NCBI GenBank assembly: GCA_024644425.1
Contig: JAHELA010000048.1
Coordinates: forward strand, 1-10,434
DNA length: 10,434 nt
Direction: 5' to 3'
DNA from: Nitrosomonadaceae bacterium
GTDB lineage: Bacteria; Pseudomonadota; Gammaproteobacteria; Burkholderiales; Nitrosomonadaceae
The position numbers and the translations under genes were made by a program. The notes under the pieces were generated by a model. The model saw only the letters and a list, made by a program, of their open reading frames with translations, had not been told where the DNA came from and did no database searches. Of this stretch, positions 7,291 to 10,434 are shown in pieces. The first letter of the stretch is position 1, and every line of letters begins with the position of its first letter.

Positions 7291-7686
7291 TTATTCTTGC
7301 TTATCTTTTTTAGTTTTTTCCCAAGTTCTTCCTACAAAATAAGCTCCGTAAACTGTAATTAGCAATGATTGAAATATCGGTATATATTCTTTTGCTATTT
7401 TAAATTCACCTATATTCCCGTCAGTAAAACATAAAGCTGTGAATATTACAGTTAGATAAATAAGAACCATTGGCCTTATATTTTTAGACAAAAAAGAATC
7501 TGACTGCATATCATACTTCCACCTGGCGCTAACTTGCTCTTGAGCCTCTTTATCAGCTTGCTCTAAAATCTCTTGAATTTTTTGCTTAGCCTCAAGCCTT
7601 TCTTCGTCTGTAGTAACTAAGTCGTCAATAACATTACCAACTTGTTTAATTACGCCGCCAGTTAACCATTGTATAATTTTTTTCAT
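7291..7686 (-). CDS. Holin, 3TM-family type (GTA_holin_3TM-like)
   Basis: This 131-aa protein matches the family pattern. It has an N-terminal amphipathic segment (KKIIQWLTGGVIKQVGNVID), a charged helix with TTDEERLEAKQKIQEIL (25-41), the signature SARWKYDMQSDSFLSKNIRP (53-72), two clear hydrophobic segments at about 72-87 and 103-118, and a basic tail. The family is known for holin-type membrane proteins in phages and gene transfer agents. At lysis they permeabilise the inner membrane and release the endolysin. The ATG overlaps the amidase stop (ATGA), the usual coupling of a lysis pair. The first hydrophobic stretch is amphipathic, so two rather than three true TM helices are visible. Confidence 0.85.
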   Translation of the reverse strand: MKKIIQWLTGGVIKQVGNVIDDLVTTDEERLEAKQKIQEILEQADKEAQEQVSARWKYDMQSDSFLSKNIRPMVLIYLTVIFTALCFTDGNIGEFKIAKEYIPIFQSLLITVYGAYFVGRTWEKTKKDKQE

Positions 7687-8090
7687 AACGTACAGTATTC
7701 ATTTGTTGCATCAAAACTTGGGCAAGATTTTGTTGAAAAATCTCTGTGACCATGTATAGTAGCTTTAGGAAATATATTTTTTAGCAATCTTAATAAAGAA
7801 AGAAGGCTTGCAATCTGAGCGCTTGTTCTGTTGTCTTCTGGAGACATGTCTTTATCTACACCACCAGCATAACAAAGACCAATGCTATTTTTATTGTGAT
7901 TTTTAGTGTGAGCGCCTTGTTTTTCTAATGGCCTGCCCAATTCTATTTGACCATCTCTTTTAATAAAAAAATGGTAGCCAATTCCTGACCACCCTCTTTG
8001 CTTATGCCAATCGTCCACCAGTTTTGCGTCTACATACATGTTTGGTGGTGTAGCGGAACAATGAATAATTATTTCATCAATTGTTCTCAT
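7683..8090 (-). CDS. N-acetylmuramoyl-L-alanine amidase (Amidase_2 endolysin, T7 lysozyme-like)
   Basis: This endolysin would cleave the amide bond between N-acetylmuramic acid and L-alanine in host peptidoglycan. At 135 aa it is a bare catalytic domain close in size to T7 lysozyme. The zinc ligands appear as H10 (IIIHCS), H115 (HGHRDF) and C123 (KSCPSFD), aligning with T7 H17, H122 and C130. The catalytic Tyr and Lys positions are Y39 (GIGYHF) and K121. GRPLEKQGAHTKNHNKNSIG is the usual substrate-groove segment. There is no signal peptide or wall-binding domain, so export depends on the adjacent holin. Its start is 4 nt after the stop of the one-TM gene. Confidence 0.95.
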   Translation of the reverse strand: MRTIDEIIIHCSATPPNMYVDAKLVDDWHKQRGWSGIGYHFFIKRDGQIELGRPLEKQGAHTKNHNKNSIGLCYAGGVDKDMSPEDNRTSAQIASLLSLLRLLKNIFPKATIHGHRDFSTKSCPSFDATNEYCTL

Positions 8091-8094
8091 TTAT

Positions 8095-8367
8095 TTATTT
8101 TAACTCATAAAGACGTTCTTCCATTATTTGAAGTTGTTGTTTAACATCTGAAAGCTCTTGTTTTATAAACTCTAATTCTGTATTTGTTTTGATTAGCGCA
8201 TCTGTTATTTCAGAATTAATTGGCGCTTGAACTGGAAGAAGTTTAGCTTCTTGTATTTGAGCTTGAAGAGAATAATACATGCCCGTCATGGATATGACAA
8301 GTAGAATAATTGTAACAAGATTTTTTGGTGTTAAATCAATCTTGGTCTGTTCGCTCAATTTGCTCAT
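8095..8367 (-). CDS. One-TM coiled-coil membrane protein in the lysis cassette (possible inner spanin)
   Basis: This 90-aa protein has a short cytoplasmic N-terminus, one hydrophobic segment at about residues 17-33 (LVTIILLVISMTGMYY), then a linker with two prolines and a coiled coil at about 53-90 (TELEFIKQELSDVKQQL, then MEERLYELK). N-in single-TM plus coiled-coil architecture directly before an endolysin fits an inner-membrane spanin (Rz-like). However, no outer-membrane lipoprotein partner is visible in this window. It could instead be an accessory holin or antiholin. It is the first gene after a putative promoter and a leader carrying a direct repeat. Confidence 0.75.
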   Translation of the reverse strand: MSKLSEQTKIDLTPKNLVTIILLVISMTGMYYSLQAQIQEAKLLPVQAPINSEITDALIKTNTELEFIKQELSDVKQQLQIMEERLYELK

Positions 8368-8370
8368 TTG

Positions 8371-8411
8371 TTACGAGTGTATATATTACCTTTATATCGT
8401 TTACGAGCGTA
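8371..8411. repeat. Pair of 11-bp direct repeats in the lysis-cassette leader
   Basis: TTACGAGTGTA (8371-8381) and TTACGAGCGTA (8401-8411) match at 10 of 11 bases and start exactly 30 bases apart, near three helical turns. Both lie in the 96-nt gap upstream of the one-TM gene and downstream of the putative promoter box. A palindrome-like TCGTAAACGA overlaps the second copy. This could be an operator or an RNA leader element; the role is unknown. Confidence 0.4.
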
Positions 8412-8435
8412 GTGGTCTGATGAAATTCCATGATA

Positions 8436-8443
8436 CAAATATA
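8436..8443 (-). promoter_or_regulatory. Putative Bacteroidetes-type -7 promoter for the lysis cassette
   Basis: The minus strand reads TATATTTG, an exact fit to TAnnTTTG, in the largest intergenic gap. A transcript starting a few bases downstream (about 8430) would carry a leader of about 60 nt containing both direct repeats before the ATG at 8367. The -33 TTG element is not clear at the expected spacing. Confidence 0.5.
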
Positions 8444-8463
8444 ATAAAATAATTACAGAACAT

Positions 8464-8976
8464 TTATGGACAACATTCTGTATAATTAAATGTTGCTGTC
8501 CAATCTTGCCCATCGGGTGGGGTAAATTCCTGGTCGGATACTACGCATGGATTTATAAGACTATTTGGGTTGTTTGGGTCTATCTCGTAATTTCTCATTT
8601 GAATTGTTCCACGATTCCCATTCAAATTAGCCTGGGTGTTATCCATAAATATAGTGTTTAACCCTGTTGTTAAAATAAGTGGATTAAAATAATAAACCAC
8701 CATACCAGCTAAAGGGCAAATGAAATCTGGCTGGGTTATAACTTTGTTAGTATCAGTGCTACCAATAAAAACAGAGCCCACTTGAGCGTTTTGACTTAAG
8801 TCAAGAGCACCAATAAATTGATTGTTTAAATACAAATCAAAATTGTCATCCCTGGCTGAGTTTTCATTGCAAACCTGAAGAACAAAAACTTTATCAGGGC
8901 ATGACGGGGGCGGCGGATTGCCAACCCCTTGGGTGTCATTGTTTATTCTATTTGCTATTGCAATTGATAAAGCCAT
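8464..8976 (-). CDS. Beta-rich, Cys-containing putative virion protein, unknown function
   Basis: This 170-aa protein has a short N-terminus (MALSIAIANRIN), a Pro4 linker at 21-24, then a likely beta sandwich. That part has VFVLQVCNENSARDDNFDLYL at 30-50, IGALDL at 55-60 and GTIQMRNYEID at 122-132. Six cysteines (C26, C36, C87, C144, C168, C169) include a terminal CC pair. The DDNFDLYLN pattern resembles small ligand-binding or decoration beta domains in phage and Bacteroidetes proteins, but I recognise no family. A longer frame opens at TTG 9030 but would overlap the preceding gene by 44 nt. ATG 8976, 10 nt after that gene's stop with an A-rich leader, is preferred. Position suggests a tail or baseplate accessory. 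Confidence 0.7.
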   Translation of the reverse strand: MALSIAIANRINNDTQGVGNPPPPSCPDKVFVLQVCNENSARDDNFDLYLNNQFIGALDLSQNAQVGSVFIGSTDTNKVITQPDFICPLAGMVVYYFNPLILTTGLNTIFMDNTQANLNGNRGTIQMRNYEIDPNNPNSLINPCVVSDQEFTPPDGQDWTATFNYTECCP

Positions 8977-8986
8977 TGTTTTTGTA

Positions 8987-9244
8987 TTACCACAACGATA
9001 TAATGTCGGTTGCAGTTGTATTAGTTGCAAATACTTTTACGACTTGCACTGGAACAAATGACCCTGTTGGTAAATTTTTAAATACAACATCATCACCGCC
9101 AGCTGTTTCAACTCTCACATCACCGCCAACTCCAACATAGAGAACACAACCATTGTTTACTCCACCTGAAATAGAAGGAATAGTGTCAGTATCACTTGGG
9201 GTAACTATTGAAGCTCTTCCTGCTTGTAATTTTTGATACGCCAT
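8987..9244 (-). CDS. Small spike-base-like phage protein (RCAP_Rcc01079-type domain)
   Basis: This 85-aa protein has the pattern of a widespread small phage and gene-transfer-agent domain: an N-terminal ASIVTPSDTDTIP, the core VLYVGVGGDVRVETAGGDDVVF (34-55), then LPTGSFVPVQVVKVFATNTTATDIISLW. Known members are annotated as spike base proteins, where the domain carries or connects a spike or fibre. It often recurs in tail gene clusters. The whole protein is one domain with no signal or membrane segment. It starts one base after the stop of the CGCG microprotein gene. The domain resemblance is good; its place in this virion is inferred. Confidence 0.65.
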   Translation of the reverse strand: MAYQKLQAGRASIVTPSDTDTIPSISGGVNNGCVLYVGVGGDVRVETAGGDDVVFKNLPTGSFVPVQVVKVFATNTTATDIISLW

Positions 9245-9245
9245 T

Positions 9246-9401
9246 TTATTTGTTATATGGGAATTTTCTATTTAAACTATCTCTACGCTCACCACATCCG
9301 CAAGGCTTCCCTGTTGCCTTGCTTACAGTGTCCACAACCTTCTTAATTCCAGTTGCGGTAGTTATTTTTTCGATGGTATCTCCTAATCCTCTTGATTTCA
9401 T
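9246..9401 (-). CDS. 51-aa microprotein with CGCG motif, unknown function
   Basis: This 51-aa protein contains RGLGDTIEKITTATGIKKVV (4-23), then SKATGKPCGCGERR with cysteines at 34 and 36, and ends LNRKFPYNK. The ATG at 9401 overlaps the previous stop as ATGA; another in-frame ATG at 9410 would add three residues but is less likely given that coupling. Similar RGLGDTIEK...CGC...LN..FPY sequences recur in phages of Bacteroidetes, from memory, with no assigned role. Two clustered cysteines could bind metal as a dimer, or with the Cys-rich neighbour. That is inference. It is short enough to be missed by usual ORF cut-offs. Confidence 0.7.
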   Translation of the reverse strand: MKSRGLGDTIEKITTATGIKKVVDTVSKATGKPCGCGERRDSLNRKFPYNK

Positions 9402-9538
9402 TTTTTGCATGTACACAATTTATTTGGACAGCTATCTATCTTAAACATAAGTTTAGATATCAGCCAATTCCATTTGCATTGAAACTTACTCCAAACGCTT
9501 TGCATCCAGAGCCCTATTTTTACAAAGAGCTTGCCCAT
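9398..9538 (-). CDS. 46-aa microprotein with C-terminal Cys cluster, unknown function
   Basis: This 46-aa protein starts at ATG 9538, overlapping the previous stop by one base (TAATG), and ends in an ATGA overlap with the next gene. Both junctions are typical of real coupled genes. The N-terminal part is amphipathic and aromatic (KLFVKIGLWMQSVWSKF, four Trp overall). The C-terminus reads SCPNKLCTCKK, with cysteines at 37, 42 and 44 plus C21, a possible metal-binding knuckle. The hydrophobic N-terminal segment might touch a membrane, but it is interrupted by charged residues. I do not recognise a named family. Confidence 0.65.
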   Translation of the reverse strand: MGKLFVKIGLWMQSVWSKFQCKWNWLISKLMFKIDSCPNKLCTCKK

Positions 9539-9759
9539 TACTTTTTAATTAAAGAACCTAAGTGCGCGTGAACTTTCCCGTCTTTAATACACTGATGCTC
9601 GTAACTCATAGAATGGTCTCCACCATAAGCATGACCATAATCTTTTTTAGACATTGCTTTAGATTCATCACGCCTGTCTTTCATAGACTGACTATGCTTA
9701 CCTTTGTGTTTCGCTCCTAAAGACTCATCGAGTCTTGAATTATAACCTTGTTTTTTCAT
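9538..9759 (-). CDS. Small basic His-containing phage protein, unknown function
   Basis: This 73-aa protein is strongly basic. It begins MKKQGYNSRLDESLG and contains a related second segment, RRDESKAMSKKDYGHAYGG. An RxDES motif therefore occurs twice (about residues 9-13 and 29-33), which may reflect an internal duplication. The C-terminal part has several histidines and a single cysteine (YEHQCIKDGKVHAHLG). It looks largely disordered. Proteins with the QGYNSRLDESLG start recur in marine phage gene clusters, from memory, near head or tail genes. A TATCTTTG box ends four bases before the ATG, so this gene may also be transcribed separately. Confidence 0.7.
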   Translation of the reverse strand: MKKQGYNSRLDESLGAKHKGKHSQSMKDRRDESKAMSKKDYGHAYGGDHSMSYEHQCIKDGKVHAHLGSLIKK

Positions 9760-9763
9760 ATTA

Positions 9764-9771
9764 CAAAGATA
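9764..9771 (-). promoter_or_regulatory. Putative Bacteroidetes-type -7 element just before an ATG
   Basis: The minus strand reads TATCTTTG, exactly TAnnTTTG, ending four bases before the ATG at 9759 in a 12-nt gap. If used, transcription would begin at or inside the start codon, giving a leaderless or very short-leader mRNA. No -33 element is evident, and the motif could be chance. Confidence 0.3.
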
Positions 9772-10062
9772 CTAATATTTTCCTTTCCGACTTTTTGGAG
9801 ATGACTTGGTAGAACCCCCTTTACCTGCCCATAGATTTTTACAAGCCCAATATCTTGCAGTTAGTTTAGATTTGGCGGTATCACATTTATGTCGAGCTTT
9901 AAATGACTTGCGTGCTGCAGCAGAATAGTTGTGCCCATATCCTTTAGCTCCAAAGTGAATAAGCTTTTCTTTACCGCCCTCACACGCCTTTACCATTTTC
10001 TTTTTTCCAGCCCTGTCGCTTGGCCTAACGACATTGCATTTCATTTTGCTTTTATCTGCCAT
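9772..10062 (-). CDS. Lys/Cys-rich small basic phage protein, unknown function
   Basis: This 96-aa protein is very basic, with cysteines at 9, 27, 60 and 74. Blocks are KMKCNVVRPSDRAGKKKMVKAC (6-27), EKLIHFGAKGYGHNYSAAARKSF (32-54), KARHKCDTAKSKLTARYWACKNLW (55-78) and a Ser/Gly/Lys tail. The 'K..RHKCD..KSKL.ARYW.CK' pattern recurs, from memory, in small proteins of marine phages and some large algal viruses, several annotated only as domains of unknown function. Four cysteines and high charge suggest a zinc-stabilised nucleic-acid-binding or packaged virion protein, but this is inference. It follows the upstream stop by one base. Confidence 0.72.
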   Translation of the reverse strand: MADKSKMKCNVVRPSDRAGKKKMVKACEGGKEKLIHFGAKGYGHNYSAAARKSFKARHKCDTAKSKLTARYWACKNLWAGKGGSTKSSPKSRKGKY

Positions 10063-10063
10063 A

Positions 10064-10306
10064 CTATGCGTTTCTTACTCTTGCCGCAGAAGTGTTAGAT
10101 ACAAATTGAGTACCCTTGCTCCCTGCTTTCTTTTTTTTTCTGGCTGTTGCGGCCAATTGTCTTTTTGATAAACTACGAGCTTTTGCTAACGGCAAACAAC
10201 GGTCAGGATTCTTCTTGTTTTTAGAAGTACCACAAGCCCCTTTTATCTTTCCGTCAGTACCAATTCGAACCCATTTTTGGTCTCGCCATTTCTTAAGCTC
10301 ACCCAT
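10064..10306 (-). CDS. Small basic protein with KWVRI...CGTSK...CLP pattern (DUF6321-like)
   Basis: This 80-aa protein opens with GELKKWRDQKWVRIGTDGK (2-20), followed by ACGTSKNKKNPDRCLPLAKA (24-43) with cysteines at 25 and 37, then SLSKRQLAATARKKKKAGSK and a short tail. The order 'W..KWV.I ... CG.SK ... C.P.AKA ... SLSK' resembles a short domain annotated in phages as DUF6321, recalled and not searched. No biochemical role is known to me. The extreme positive charge and linked neighbours suggest a DNA- or capsid-associated protein. The ATG follows the previous TAA with no gap. Confidence 0.72.
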   Translation of the reverse strand: MGELKKWRDQKWVRIGTDGKIKGACGTSKNKKNPDRCLPLAKARSLSKRQLAATARKKKKAGSKGTQFVSNTSAARVRNA

Positions 10307-10420
10307 TTATGCCGTTGTTTTTCTTTTTTTCATTTTACGAACTCTGTCTGGATTGTATGACTGACCAGAAGGCCCAACCTTAAACTTAGACTGAAGCTTT
10401 TTAATGTCTTTATTTCTCAT
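10307..10420 (-). CDS. 37-aa basic microprotein, unknown function
   Basis: The frame encodes MRNKDIKKLQSKFKVG, then SYNPDRVRKMKKRKTTA. It is Lys/Arg-rich with no cysteine or membrane segment. The ATG at 10420 forms an ATGA overlap with an upstream TGA, and its TAA abuts the next ATG. That seamless tiling supports a real gene despite its length. The same frame stays open to the window edge (four more codons), so a longer protein starting beyond 10434 cannot be excluded. Confidence 0.5.
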   Translation of the reverse strand: MRNKDIKKLQSKFKVGPSGQSYNPDRVRKMKKRKTTA

Positions 10421-10434
10421 AGGGATTTCATCCT
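10417..10434 (-). CDS. Possible 3' end of an upstream gene (cut by the window edge)
   Basis: The last five codons read RMKSL then TGA, with the stop overlapping the next ATG. This is the same coupling seen at several junctions here. Only 18 bases are visible, so no product can be named. Confidence 0.3.
   Translation of the reverse strand, partial: RMKSL

Noticed and set aside
8336..8431. 31-codon minus-strand frame as a gene
   Set aside because: It is short, overlaps the one-TM gene and lies where a transcript would just begin. It is kept only as part of a leader observation.
8977..9030. N-terminal extension of the Cys-containing protein from TTG 9030
   Set aside because: It would overlap the spike-base-like gene by 44 nt. 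ATG 8976 lies 10 nt after that gene's stop and gives a natural start.
8901..9444. Plus-strand open frames at 8901-9140 and 9208-9444
   Set aside because: Both are antisense to tightly tiled minus-strand genes that have recognisable patterns and overlapping stop-start junctions.
10116..10364. Plus-strand hydrophobic frame of 82 codons
   Set aside because: Its Phe/Leu-rich look is the mirror of Lys-rich codons in the basic genes on the other strand; it is not a real membrane protein.

Overview
This window looks like part of the late (structural, lysis and packaging) region of a tailed double-stranded DNA phage (Caudoviricetes). The host is probably a marine Bacteroidetes or flavobacterial cell. 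Four things support this. There is a terminase large subunit, a holin plus amidase lysis pair and a giant YadA-head-like fibre. The DNA is AT-rich, with A-rich rather than GGAGG-type sequence before the starts. Octamers of the Bacteroidetes -7 promoter type (TAnnTTTG) lie in three intergenic gaps. Several small proteins resemble ones I recall from marine viral metagenomes. The host assignment is inference.

Every gene I accept is on the minus strand, so transcription runs from right (10434) to left (1). The genes are packed with 0-17 nt spacing or with ATGA, TTGA and TAATG overlaps. The only larger gaps are 40 nt (7251-7290) and 96 nt (8368-8463). Both hold a TAnnTTTG box, and so does the 12-nt gap at 9760-9771. 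No stretch over 300 bases lacks a gene. I see no tRNA, rRNA, CRISPR array, insertion sequence, integrase or clear hairpin terminator.

In transcription order: (1) 10434-9246 is a block of very small proteins, mostly basic and some rich in Cys or His, of unknown function and probably virion- or DNA-associated. Three of them (37, 46 and 51 aa) are shorter than usual ORF cut-offs. (2) 9244-8464 encodes a small beta-rich protein like the phage/GTA 'spike base' domain, then a Cys-containing beta-rich protein. (3) 8367-7291 is the lysis cassette: a one-TM coiled-coil protein, an Amidase_2 endolysin with all its zinc and catalytic residues, and a 3TM-family-type holin. (4) 7250-2115 holds a short coiled-coil protein, a 1558-aa receptor-binding fibre with three blocks of YadA-head-like beta-roll repeats, and a small acidic protein. 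(5) 2097-1 ends with a 74-aa unknown protein, a 187-aa protein that reads as two GroES-like halves, a putative small terminase, and the N-terminal 352 residues of the large terminase, cut by the left edge.

The genes would act late in infection: virion and fibre proteins assemble, a phage co-chaperonin may help the host chaperonin fold virion proteins, terminase packages DNA, and holin plus amidase release progeny. I find no defence island or new enzyme system. The most unusual items are the tandem GroES-like protein, the fibre architecture, the Cys-cluster microproteins and the TAnnTTTG boxes with the repeated leader sequence.
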